In this document: one piece after another, positions 57,135 through 64,000 of the stretch
How positions within the stretch are numbered: the first letter of the stretch is position 1
Layout of the letters: each line of letters starts with the position of its first letter
NCBI RefSeq assembly: GCF_003385215.1
Contig: NZ_PQHW01000008.1
Span: 1-64,000, forward strand
Direction: 5' to 3'
DNA length: 64,000 nt
Origin: Amycolatopsis thermalba
GTDB lineage: Bacteria > Actinomycetota > Actinomycetes > Mycobacteriales > Pseudonocardiaceae
Made by a program: the position numbers and the translations under genes
The notes under the pieces: model-generated
Databases searched by the model: none
What the model saw: the letters and a program-made list of their open reading frames with translations, nothing else
What the model was told of the DNA's origin: nothing

Positions 57135-58235
57135 ATGCACCAGGGCGTGTTCGAACGTCGGTCAGGACACGAGCAGGTGGTGTTCTGCCAGGACAGCGAG
57201 TCGGGGTTGCGGGCGATCATCGCCATCTATTCGACCGCGCTCGGACCGGCGTTGGGCGGGACCAGGTTCCACCCGTACCCGTCGGAGGAAGCCGCGCTGG
57301 CCGACGTTCTCGAGCTGGCCAAGGGCATGGCCTACAAGAACGCCGTGGCCGGGCTTCCCCACGGTGGCGGCAAGGCCGTGATCATCGGCGACCCGCGAGT
57401 GGACAAGTCAGACGCCCTCCTGCGTTCGTACGGCCGGTTCGTCGAGTCTCTGCACGGCACGTACATCACCGCCTGCGATGTCGGCACCACAGTGCGGGAC
57501 ATGGACGTCGCAGCTCAGGAGTCGCATTACGTCCTCGGCCGCTCACGAGCCGACGGTGGTGCCGGCGACTCGTCGGTGCTGACGGCGTTCGGGGTCTACC
57601 GAGCGATGCTCGCGTGCGCCGAGTACCGGTGGGGCACGCCGTCGGTGAAGGGGCTGCGGATCGCGGTCTCGGGTGTCGGCAAAGTCGGATCGCTGCTCGC
57701 CAAACTCCTCGTCGAGCAGGGCGCGCGGGTGGTCGTCCACGACGTCGACGACGAGGCGGTGCGGCGCCTGCGCCTGGCTCGTCCCGAGATCCGCGCCGCG
57801 GTCGACGGGCCTGCCCTCATGCGCACGAAGGCGGACATCTTCGCACCCTGCGCCCTGGGCGGGGTCCTCGACGAACAGGCGGTGGGACTGCTGGGTTCGG
57901 AGATCGTCTGCGGCGCGGCCAACAACCAGCTCGCCGAGCCGGGAATCGCGAAGGAGCTGCACGATCGCGGCGTGCTGTACGCGCCGGACTACGTGGTGAA
58001 CGCCGGCGGGGTCATCCAGGTGGCGGACGAGTTGCACGGGTTCACCTTCCAGCGGGCCAAACGCCGCGCCGCGAAGATCTTCGAAGCGACGCGGTACGTG
58101 CTGGAACTGGCCGACGAGGAGGGCTTGCCGCCTGCCGCGGCGGCGGACCGGGTCGCGGAACGCCGGATGGCGGAGGCACGACAGCGCACCGCACGGGCCC
58201 GGGAGCGGGTCGAGGCACCCACGGGCACCGGGTAA
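57135..58235 (+). CDS. vdh: Valine (branched-chain L-amino acid) dehydrogenase
   Basis: A 366-residue Glu/Leu/Phe/Val dehydrogenase closely resembling Streptomyces valine dehydrogenase: [17 protein letters not shown], catalytic lysines K68 and K80 ([17 protein letters not shown]), [22 protein letters not shown], Rossmann [25 protein letters not shown] and [14 protein letters not shown]. It oxidatively deaminates valine, leucine or isoleucine with NAD+. ATG at 57135 with GGGGAGG upstream. It lies downstream of a CoA lyase, which may act in the same catabolic route. Confidence 0.92.
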   Translation: MHQGVFERRSGHEQVVFCQDSESGLRAIIAIYSTALGPALGGTRFHPYPSEEAALADVLELAKGMAYKNAVAGLPHGGGKAVIIGDPRVDKSDALLRSYGRFVESLHGTYITACDVGTTVRDMDVAAQESHYVLGRSRADGGAGDSSVLTAFGVYRAMLACAEYRWGTPSVKGLRIAVSGVGKVGSLLAKLLVEQGARVVVHDVDDEAVRRLRLARPEIRAAVDGPALMRTKADIFAPCALGGVLDEQAVGLLGSEIVCGAANNQLAEPGIAKELHDRGVLYAPDYVVNAGGVIQVADELHGFTFQRAKRRAAKIFEATRYVLELADEEGLPPAAAADRVAERRMAEARQRTARARERVEAPTGTG

Positions 58236-58540
58236 CACCGCCCGCCGGCGGGGCGACTTCCGGCACTGGCCGGGCCCGAGCGGAGGTGCCATGCGGAAGC
58301 GACCCGCGACGCGGAAAGTGGTGGTCGGGCGCTGGGCGTGGGTGCTCAGCCCGGCCACCCACAGCCTCGGGCCACTGGCGCTGGCCGTGCGCCGCATCGG
58401 ACACCACCGCCCGGGTGGGGCGATGAAGAGCCCAAATCCTCTGGCCGCCATGCGCGCCGCGGGTGTCCACTGCGGGACGCGGCCGCGGCAGGAGTCAGCG
58501 GGCGCCGCCCGCTCGGGCGCGGCCGGAAGGAGGCAGCTCG
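58236..58540 (+). other. 305-bp gap with a possible small or decayed frame
   Basis: From ATG 58291, with GGAGG 6 nt upstream, a frame reads MRKRPATRKVVVGRWAWVL and on to about residue 60 with coding-like third positions. It then runs out of frame into the next gene and is probably not a full protein. It may be a remnant. Nothing else is recognisable. Confidence 0.3.
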
Positions 58541-58978
58541 ATGACTTCCGACGAGCGGCGGGAGCGCTTGCGCCGCGTGCTGGACCTGACGTGGAACCAG
58601 GGCGAGCTCGACGCCTGCGAAGACCTCTGCGCGCCGCACTGCACGTTCCACGATCCGAACTTCGAGGTGGACGGGGTGGCCGGGTTCAAGCGCCAGGTCA
58701 GCGACCTGCGCACGGCCAACCCCGACCTGCACATGGACATCCACGACGTGCTCGTCGACGGCGACCTGTGCGCGATGCGGTTCACGGTGGGCGGCACGTC
58801 GCGGGCGGAGTTCCGCGGCCTGCCCGCCACCGGCAAGACGTACGTGATGACCGGCATGATGTGCGGCAAGTGGGCCGACGACCGCCTGGTCGAGATGTGG
58901 GTCAACTACGACCTGCTGGGCGCGTTGCAGCAGCTCGGCATCATCTCGGAGATGGCGCCGCGGGAGACGGCGGGCTGA
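58541..58978 (+). CDS. SnoaL-like ester cyclase/polyketide cyclase family protein
   Basis: A 145-residue NTF2-like protein of the SnoaL group: LDLTWNQGELDACEDLCAPHCTFHDPNFEVDG, FKRQVSDLRTANPDLHMDIHDVLVDGD and the MTGMMCGKWADDRLVEMWVNYDLLG tail. ATG at 58541 has GGAAGGAGG 8 nt upstream. The family includes cyclases, isomerases and proteins of unknown role. It converges on the EEP gene across a hairpin terminator. Confidence 0.87.
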   Translation: MTSDERRERLRRVLDLTWNQGELDACEDLCAPHCTFHDPNFEVDGVAGFKRQVSDLRTANPDLHMDIHDVLVDGDLCAMRFTVGGTSRAEFRGLPATGKTYVMTGMMCGKWADDRLVEMWVNYDLLGALQQLGIISEMAPRETAG

Positions 58979-58980
58979 AG

Positions 58981-59015
58981 TGGTGGGCGCTGCGCGGTCC
59001 GTGCAGCGCCCACCA
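58981..59015. terminator. Bidirectional hairpin between convergent genes
   Basis: TGGTGGGCGCTGC (58981-58993) pairs perfectly with GCAGCGCCCACCA (59003-59015), with a 9-nt loop. It fills the 40-bp gap between the stops of the SnoaL-like and EEP genes. Confidence 0.78.
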
Positions 59016-59018
59016 GCC

Positions 59019-59792
59019 TCAGCGCAGCCGCACCAGCGCCTGCACCGGCACGTGGTCGGACGGGTAGCGGCCGTCCACGCGGAACGTGTTGATCGCCGCC
59101 GCCAGGACCGACACCCGCGAGTTCGCCAGGACCCAGTCGATGCGGTTGGCGCCCAGCACCGGCTCGCGGTAGTTCGGGAACGTGCCCCACTCCGGCGTCA
59201 GCTGCTTCGCCGCGGTGCGCCACGTGTCGGACAGCCCGCCCTCGACCAGCGTCCGGTACGACACCGAGTCCGCCGGGGTGTTGAAGTCGCCGGTCAGCAC
59301 CACCGGCAGCGCCGGGTCGAAGCCGGCGATCCGGTCGCGCACCAGGGCCGCGCTGCGCTGCCGCGCGTTCTCCGACTGGTGGTCGAAGTGCGTGTTGACG
59401 TGCACGAACTCCTTGCCGGTGCGGGCATCCCGGAACCGCACCCAGGTCACCATGCGCACCACGTTGTTGCCCCAGGTCTTCGACCCGATCACGTACGGCG
59501 TGTCGGACAGCCAGAAGTGGTCGAAGTCGATCGGCTCGACGCGGCGGGTGTCGTAGTAGATGCTCATGAACTCGCCGCGCCCACCGCCCTCACGGCCCAG
59601 CCCGATCCACTCGTAGTGCTTGGGCAGGTCGGCCGCGATCTGCTTGACCTGGTGGTACAGGCCCTCCTGGATGCCCAGCACGGTCGGCTGCTCGATCTCC
59701 AGGAACCGCGCGATCACCGGCCGCCGGTCGGTCCACGAGTCCGGCGTGCCCGGCGCGGCCTTGGTGTCCAGGCGGATGTTGAACGTGGTCAC
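59019..59792 (-). CDS. Endonuclease/exonuclease/phosphatase family protein (probably frameshifted at its 5' end)
   Basis: A 257-residue EEP domain: TTFNIRLDT (metal Asn), GIQEG (metal Glu), HVNTHFDHQSENAR, LTGDFNTPAD, NRIDWVLAN and SDHVPVQALV (catalytic Asp-His). The visible start is GTG at 59792 inside what should be the first strand, with no ribosome site. The same frame upstream (DEAVIGRASGDTLHV) looks coding but has no start. A Tat-like signal peptide lies in the next frame. As written the protein would be cytosolic; the intact form would be secreted. Confidence 0.8.
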   Translation of the reverse strand: MTTFNIRLDTKAAPGTPDSWTDRRPVIARFLEIEQPTVLGIQEGLYHQVKQIAADLPKHYEWIGLGREGGGRGEFMSIYYDTRRVEPIDFDHFWLSDTPYVIGSKTWGNNVVRMVTWVRFRDARTGKEFVHVNTHFDHQSENARQRSAALVRDRIAGFDPALPVVLTGDFNTPADSVSYRTLVEGGLSDTWRTAAKQLTPEWGTFPNYREPVLGANRIDWVLANSRVSVLAAAINTFRVDGRYPSDHVPVQALVRLR

Positions 59793-59923
59793 GTGCAGGG
59801 TGTCGCCGGACGCGCGGCCGATGACCGCCTCGTCGGTCCGGGCCTGCGCCCGTTCGCGGTCATCAGCGTCACCGCACCCGCGCCGGCGAGACCAAGTGCA
59901 CCCCTTCGAGTGATGTCAGACAT
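59793..59923 (-). pseudogene. Detached Tat-like signal peptide of the EEP gene
   Basis: ATG at 59923 starts MSDITRRGALGLAGAGAVTL, a twin-arginine type signal, which continues MTA and then runs out of frame. Adding one base between 59856 and 59855 joins it to ERAQARTDEAVIGR and the EEP domain at 59792. This is a disabling mutation or a sequencing error. Confidence 0.6.
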
Positions 59924-59999
59924 GTGGCGCACTTTGTCCGTTCCGCGTGTGGCGGCGCCGACCGTCAGGCAACACCCGGGCGAACAACGCGCGTCGATC

Positions 60000-61295
60000 T
60001 CACTCGAGTTCGGTGCCCCGGGTCTCGCGCAGGAACCAGACGCACACCGCGCAGATCACCGCGATCAGCGCGACGTACCCGGAAACCGGCAGGGACGAAC
60101 CCGTCGAGGCGATGAGCTGCGTGGCCAGGATCGGGCTCACCCCGCCGCCGATCACGCCGCTGGCGTTGTACGCGATCGACGCGCCGGTGTAGCGGTAGCG
60201 GGTCGCGAACAGCTCCGGCAGGAACGCGCCCATCGGGGCGAACAACGCGGCGAACGCGATCATCCCGACGGCCATCGCGAGCGCGATCAGCACCGGCTCG
60301 CCCGTGTTGATCAACGCGAACATCGGGAACGCCCACACCACCGCGAGCACCGCGGCGCCCAGGCACACCCGACGCCGGCCGACCCGGTCCGACCAGGTCG
60401 CGAGCAGCGGGGTCGCCAGGCCCATCACCAGCGCGCTGATCATCGCGCAGATCAGCAGCATGTTCTTGTCCAGCTCCAGCACCGTCGTGCCGTAGGACAG
60501 CGAGAACGTGGTGATCGTGTAGAAGAGCGTGTGCGCCAGGATGAACGCGCACGTGCTCAGGAACAACGTCTTCGGCTGCCGCTGCACGACCTCGACGATC
60601 GGCACCTTCGCCTTGTCGTGCTCGGCCATCGCGCGCTCGAAGACCGGCGTCTCCGCGATCTTCATCCGGATGTAGTAGCCGATGACGATCAGCAGCGAGC
60701 TGGCCAGGAACGGGATCCGCCAGCCCCAGTCGTCGAACGACTCCTGCGACATCGTCTGGCCCAGCACCAGGAACGCGCCGCCGGCGATGATGAACCCGAT
60801 CGCCGGGCCCATCTGCGGGAAGCTCGACCACAGCCCGCGGCGGTTGCGCGGCGCGTACTCGGTGGCCAGCAGCACCGCGCCACCCCATTCGCCGCCGAGC
60901 CCGAAGCCCTGCAGGAACCGGCACAGCACGAGCAGGATCGGCGCGCCGATGCCGATCGCGCCGTAGGTCGGCAGCACCCCGATGGCGACCGTGCCGGTGC
61001 CCATGACCAGCAGCGACGCGACGAGCATCGCCTTGCGCCCGACCCGGTCGCCGAAGTGCCCGAACACCACCGCGCCGACCGGTCGCGCGATGAACCCGAC
61101 GCCGAAGGTCGCGAACGCCGCCAGCGTGCCGGCGAGCGCGGAGAACGTAGGGAAGAACTGGTGCCCGAACACCAGCGCCGCGGCCGTGCCGTAGAGGTAG
61201 AAGTCGTAGAACTCGATGGCCGTGCCGATGAAGCTGGCGACAGCGATGCGCGAGGCCGACACCGGGGCGGCGGACGTCTGCGCGGCGGTACTCAT
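60000..61295 (-). CDS. MFS transporter, metabolite:H+ symporter (MHS) type
   Basis: A 431-residue transporter with 12 hydrophobic segments and MHS hallmarks: ASFIGTAIEFYDFYLYGTAAALVF, FGHFGDRVGRKAMLV, QGFGLGGEWGGAVLLATEYAP, DWGWRIPFLAS and WSDRVGRRRV. The family imports shikimate, alpha-ketoglutarate and similar acids. ATG at 61295 has AAGGAG 7 nt upstream. It lies 120 bp downstream of the PucR-type regulator gene on the same strand, which may control it. Confidence 0.9.
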   Translation of the reverse strand: MSTAAQTSAAPVSASRIAVASFIGTAIEFYDFYLYGTAAALVFGHQFFPTFSALAGTLAAFATFGVGFIARPVGAVVFGHFGDRVGRKAMLVASLLVMGTGTVAIGVLPTYGAIGIGAPILLVLCRFLQGFGLGGEWGGAVLLATEYAPRNRRGLWSSFPQMGPAIGFIIAGGAFLVLGQTMSQESFDDWGWRIPFLASSLLIVIGYYIRMKIAETPVFERAMAEHDKAKVPIVEVVQRQPKTLFLSTCAFILAHTLFYTITTFSLSYGTTVLELDKNMLLICAMISALVMGLATPLLATWSDRVGRRRVCLGAAVLAVVWAFPMFALINTGEPVLIALAMAVGMIAFAALFAPMGAFLPELFATRYRYTGASIAYNASGVIGGGVSPILATQLIASTGSSLPVSGYVALIAVICAVCVWFLRETRGTELE

Positions 61296-61415
61296 CGGCT
61301 GCTCCTTCGGGGCCTGGTGATCCGGGTCGGAGTATCGGTGCCACCCCGCCCGCTGACGACCTACGGTGGTCGGGTTTTGCCGGCCGTCTTTCCTCATCCT
61401 GTCGAAACGGCCAGG

Positions 61416-62522
61416 TCAGTCCCGCACCAGGGGGAGCAGCCGCAGGCCGAGGTGCAGGGTGAGGCGGTGCTCCCCGTCGCCGAGGTCGAGGCCGGTGATC
61501 TCCTCGATCCGGTGCAGCCGGTAGTACAGCGACGTGCGGTGGATGTGCAGCGCGGCGGCGGTGTCCAGGCTCGACCCGGCGTGGTCGAGGTAGGCGGCGA
61601 GGGTTTCCACCAGCCGGCCGCTGGTGTCCTGCGCGAGCAGGTCGAGCAGCGGTTCCGGCAGCTGGGCGCGGGCCGGGGCGGGGATCTGCAGGAGTGTCGC
61701 GTAGGCGCCGAGGTCCTCCCAGCGCGCGATGCCGCCGAACCGGGGCAGCGTCGCCGCGGCCCGGACGGCGGTGGCGGCGCGATCCCGGGCGATCCAGGGG
61801 CGGCCGCCGCTGCCGATGCCGGCCACGCAGCGCGCGGAGCCACCGAGCACGTCCTGAACCTGCCGGACGATCATCTCCGGATCGCCGCCGCCCAGCAGCA
61901 CGCCCTGGTGACCGGAGACGTAGAAGGACGGTTCGCGCCCACGGGTGGCGGCCTCCAGCGCGGTGCGCAGGGCGACCTCGGTCCAGGCGCTCTCCCCGTC
62001 GATGACCTCGGCGATCAGCACCGTCGCGGAGTCGTGCGCGAGGCCGGCACGGTCGGCCGGCTCGCCGCTGAGCAGCTTGCGGAGGTTGTCCTCGCGGGCC
62101 GCGCGTTCGGAGTCGGCGACGAGGAAGTCCCGGTACAGCAGGGCGGCCATGGGTTCGGCGGCGGCCTTGATCGCCGCCAGGTCGGCGGCGGTGAGCGAGC
62201 CGTCCGGGTCGATGACCATCAGCAGGCCGAGCAGGGTGCCGCGCCAGCGCAGCGGCATGCTGACGCGGGCGAGCATGTCCAGGTCGGGGCGTGGCGGGAT
62301 GACGCCGGGGCCGGTCCAGCGGGTCACCCCCTGCGCGAGGATGTGACCGATCGCCTCGCTGCCCGCGCTGCGCTGCAGCATCGCCCGCACCCGCACGGCG
62401 TCCTCGTCGCCGAAGTGCCTGCTCGCGCAGAGCAGCCGGACCGACGGATCGTTGATCGCCACCGACCGGCCGAGGGCTTCGGCGAGCGCGTCGACCTTCC
62501 GCTGCAGTTCGCTCTCGACCAT
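61416..62522 (-). CDS. PucR/CdaR-family transcriptional regulator
   Basis: A 368-residue regulator. An N-terminal GAF-like sensor domain (about 1-140) is followed by the central GGDEF-related region (about 150-280) and the C-terminal PucR HTH with AAYLDHAGSSLDTAAALHIHRTSLYYRLHRIEEITGLDL. Such regulators activate nearby transport or catabolic genes. ATG at 62522. It is flanked by the MFS gene downstream and an SDR gene divergently, both candidate targets. Confidence 0.88.
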   Translation of the reverse strand: MVESELQRKVDALAEALGRSVAINDPSVRLLCASRHFGDEDAVRVRAMLQRSAGSEAIGHILAQGVTRWTGPGVIPPRPDLDMLARVSMPLRWRGTLLGLLMVIDPDGSLTAADLAAIKAAAEPMAALLYRDFLVADSERAAREDNLRKLLSGEPADRAGLAHDSATVLIAEVIDGESAWTEVALRTALEAATRGREPSFYVSGHQGVLLGGGDPEMIVRQVQDVLGGSARCVAGIGSGGRPWIARDRAATAVRAAATLPRFGGIARWEDLGAYATLLQIPAPARAQLPEPLLDLLAQDTSGRLVETLAAYLDHAGSSLDTAAALHIHRTSLYYRLHRIEEITGLDLGDGEHRLTLHLGLRLLPLVRD

Positions 62523-62541
62523 GGATACATGATCCACCAGC

Positions 62542-62593
62542 CCGTTTCTCTGGTTTTCGGAACGGCCGCCGGGCGATCTTCGACGCCCGGCGG
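62542..62593. promoter_or_regulatory. Inverted repeats between pucR-type and SDR genes
   Basis: CCGCCGGGCG (62566-62575) pairs with 62584-62593 across an 8-nt spacer. CCGTT (62542-62546) pairs with AACGG (62561-62565). Both lie in the 108-bp divergent gap and may be operator sites for the PucR-type regulator. Confidence 0.35.
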
Positions 62594-62630
62594 TTCCCGG
62601 TGGGCCGGTGGCGTGCCGATACTGCGGCGC

Positions 62631-63407
62631 ATGGGGAGACTGGACGGCAAGGTGGCGCTCGTCTTCGGCGCGGGCTCCAGCGGCGACGGGATGAGCAACG
62701 GCAAGGCGGCGGCGCTCGCGTTCGCGCGGGAGGGGGCGCGGGTCGCGGCGATCGACATCCGCGCCACGGAGGCGGAGCGCACGGCCGCGGACATCGCGGC
62801 GGCGGGCGGTTCGGCCGTGGCGCTGACCGCGGACGTCACGGACGAAGCGCAGGTCGCCGCTGCCGTCGAGGCCGCCTCGGTGCTGGGGCCGCCGTCGGTG
62901 CTGCACAACAACGTCGGCGCCACCCGGGTGGGGGACGTGGTGGACCTGTCCCTGCCGGAGTGGGACGCCGCGCTGGCGGTGAACCTCCGGCCGGTGTTCC
63001 TGACCTGCAAGTACGTGGTGCCGCGGATGCTCGCGGCCGGCGGCGGCGCGATCGTGAACGTCTCGTCGATCGCCTCGATCCGGGACACCGGTTACGTCTA
63101 CCCGGCCTACAGCGCGGCGAAGGCGGCGGTGAACCAGCTGACGGTGTCGCTGGCGCTGCACTACGCCGCGAGCGGGATCCGGGTGAACGCGATCCTGCCC
63201 GGCCTGATCGAGACGCCCCTGGTGACGCGTGGCATCGCGGCCGACCCCGCTGAGCTGGCGCGGCGGCACGCGGCCAGCCCGACGGGACGGATGGGCAGCC
63301 CGTGGCACGTGGCCGCCGCGGCGGTGTTCCTCGCCTCGGACGAGGCGGCCTACGTCAACGGGGTGTGCCTGCCGGTGGACGGCGGGCTGACCGCGCGGTG
63401 CGCGTGA
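62631..63407 (+). CDS. SDR-family oxidoreductase
   Basis: A 258-residue classical SDR: cofactor loop FGAGSSGDGMSNG (an extended Gly-rich variant), IDIRA acidic residue favouring NAD, HNNVG, catalytic Ser in NVSSIAS, YSAAK (Tyr-Lys pair intact), ILPGLIETP and the tail VNGVCLPVDGG. ATG at 62631. It diverges from the PucR-type regulator and probably acts on the substrate imported by the MHS transporter, by context only. Confidence 0.9.
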   Translation: MGRLDGKVALVFGAGSSGDGMSNGKAAALAFAREGARVAAIDIRATEAERTAADIAAAGGSAVALTADVTDEAQVAAAVEAASVLGPPSVLHNNVGATRVGDVVDLSLPEWDAALAVNLRPVFLTCKYVVPRMLAAGGGAIVNVSSIASIRDTGYVYPAYSAAKAAVNQLTVSLALHYAASGIRVNAILPGLIETPLVTRGIAADPAELARRHAASPTGRMGSPWHVAAAAVFLASDEAAYVNGVCLPVDGGLTARCA

Positions 63408-63408
63408 G

Positions 63409-63813
63409 TCACTTCCGGATGCGGCCGAGGGCGCGGACCACCGCGATGCACCGGTCCTCGACGTAGTTCAGCCCGCCGCCCTCGGCGATGCGCCGGGCCT
63501 CCGCCGACACGATGCCCTGCTGCAGCCACAGCGTCTTCGCCCCGATGGCGACCGCCTGCTCCGCCACGCCGGGTGCCTCGCGCGACGGCCGGAACACGTC
63601 GACGAGGTCCACCGGTTCCGGGATGTCGGCCAGGGTCCGGTAGACCTTCTCGCCCAGGAGCTCGTCCGCCGAGGGGTGGACCGGGATCACCCGGAATCCG
63701 GCGGCCTGCATCGCGGCCGGGACCGAGTGCGCGGCCTTCGCCGGGTCGCGGCTCAGCCCCACCACGGCGATGGTCTTCGCGGCTTTCAGGACTTCTTCGG
63801 CTAGGTCGGCCAT
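63409..63813 (-). CDS. CoA-binding domain protein (YccU-like)
   Basis: A 134-residue Rossmann-like CoA-binding protein: TIAVVGLSRDPAKAAHSVPAAMQAAGFRVIPVHPSADELLG, DLVDVFRPSREAP, LWLQQGIVS and the conserved C-terminal DRCIAV. ATG at 63813. The family is widespread and uncharacterised. It converges with the SDR gene, one base apart, and lies 28 bp downstream of the partial gene at the window end. Confidence 0.9.
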   Translation of the reverse strand: MADLAEEVLKAAKTIAVVGLSRDPAKAAHSVPAAMQAAGFRVIPVHPSADELLGEKVYRTLADIPEPVDLVDVFRPSREAPGVAEQAVAIGAKTLWLQQGIVSAEARRIAEGGGLNYVEDRCIAVVRALGRIRK

Positions 63814-63841
63814 ACCTCGTGAAACCCCCGGCGAGCAGGCG

Positions 63842-64000
63842 CTATTCCACCGCGAGCCCGCGGGCGGCGCGGACCGAGGCGAGCAGGTCCATCGACACCC
63901 GCGGGTCGAACGCCATCTGCTGCCGGGCCAGCGCGAGCAGCTGCGGCTCGCCGCCGGGCACGCCGTACAGCCGGTCACGGGTGAGGTCGTCGGTGAACAC
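63842..64000 (-). CDS. C-terminal part of a gene cut by the window edge
   Basis: The minus frame runs from the window edge to a TAG at 63842, giving 52 residues (VFTDDLTRDRLYGVPGGEP, then LLALARQQMAFDPRVSMDLL to VRAARGLAVE). Codon usage is coding-like and the frame ends just upstream of the CoA-binding protein gene on the same strand. The family is not recognisable from this piece. Confidence 0.6.
   Translation of the reverse strand: MFTDDLTRDRLYGVPGGEPQLLALARQQMAFDPRVSMDLLASVRAARGLAVE

Noticed and set aside
58980-63407. A 1475-codon open frame on the plus strand spanning several genes
   Set aside because: Only its last 258 codons (from 62631) are an SDR. The rest is the high-GC shadow of the EEP, MFS and PucR genes on the other strand, with low-complexity Arg/His/Pro translation.

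Overview
The window is very GC-rich DNA with strong G/C bias at third codon positions. It carries actinobacterial marker genes: carD, an LpqE-type lipoprotein, an MhuD-type heme oxygenase, a Streptomyces-type valine dehydrogenase and an AfsR/SARP regulator. Gene content and style suggest a filamentous actinomycete of the Pseudonocardiales, most likely Amycolatopsis or a close relative. This is inferred from gene families only; no 16S gene is present.

Layout. 0-17 kb is a mosaic of small units: a lipoprotein-like gene end, an AfsR/SARP regulator, a DrrAB-type ABC exporter, a membrane-anchored EEP hydrolase, a LysR/SDR divergent pair, an FAD monooxygenase, an mhuD-sirtuin pair, an AAA+ ATPase with an alpha/beta hydrolase, an XRE regulator facing an N-terminally shortened aldo/keto reductase, mutY, a beta-carbonic anhydrase and a LacI regulator. 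17.4-20.0 kb is a zinc/manganese-type ABC uptake operon behind a Zur-box-like site. 20-25 kb holds an AlgX/AlgJ-like SGNH protein, two tandem DUF445 membrane proteins and a divergent coiled-coil protein built on eight 11-residue repeats. 25.0-25.7 kb has no recognised gene and is packed with nested inverted repeats.

25.7-35.9 kb is a polyol/rare-sugar catabolic locus. A minus-strand arm (histidine phosphatase, DeoR regulator, polyol-type MFS permease, FGGY kinase) diverges from a tightly coupled plus-strand arm (HAD phosphatase, DhaK-DhaL kinase, RpiB-type isomerase, 2-hydroxyacid dehydrogenase, second FGGY kinase, class II aldolase). A perfect 17-bp palindrome lies between the arms. An IS5-type element with a frameshifted transposase follows at 36.5-37.4 kb, then an MBOAT acyltransferase.

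39.3-46.5 kb is the conserved actinobacterial housekeeping block: rlmB, cysS, a HAD hydrolase, ispF, an unusual ispD and carD on the minus strand, with lpqE and radA diverging. disA, which follows radA in mycobacteria, is not in the window. Its expected place is a 720-bp array of imperfect repeats. 47.2-52.9 kb carries trehalose genes (otsA and an OtsB-GH15 fusion) behind a ThrE-type exporter, then tRNA-Thr(UGU). 53-58.2 kb has an ArsB/NhaD-type transporter and two divergent HpcH/HpaI-type CoA lyases, the second leading into valine dehydrogenase. 58.5-64 kb has a SnoaL-like protein, an EEP hydrolase separated from its Tat-like signal by an apparent frameshift, an MHS-type transporter with a PucR regulator, an SDR, a CoA-binding protein and a truncated gene at the edge.

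Functions are family-level readings of the translated sequences. Operators, promoters and terminators are inferred from symmetry and position.
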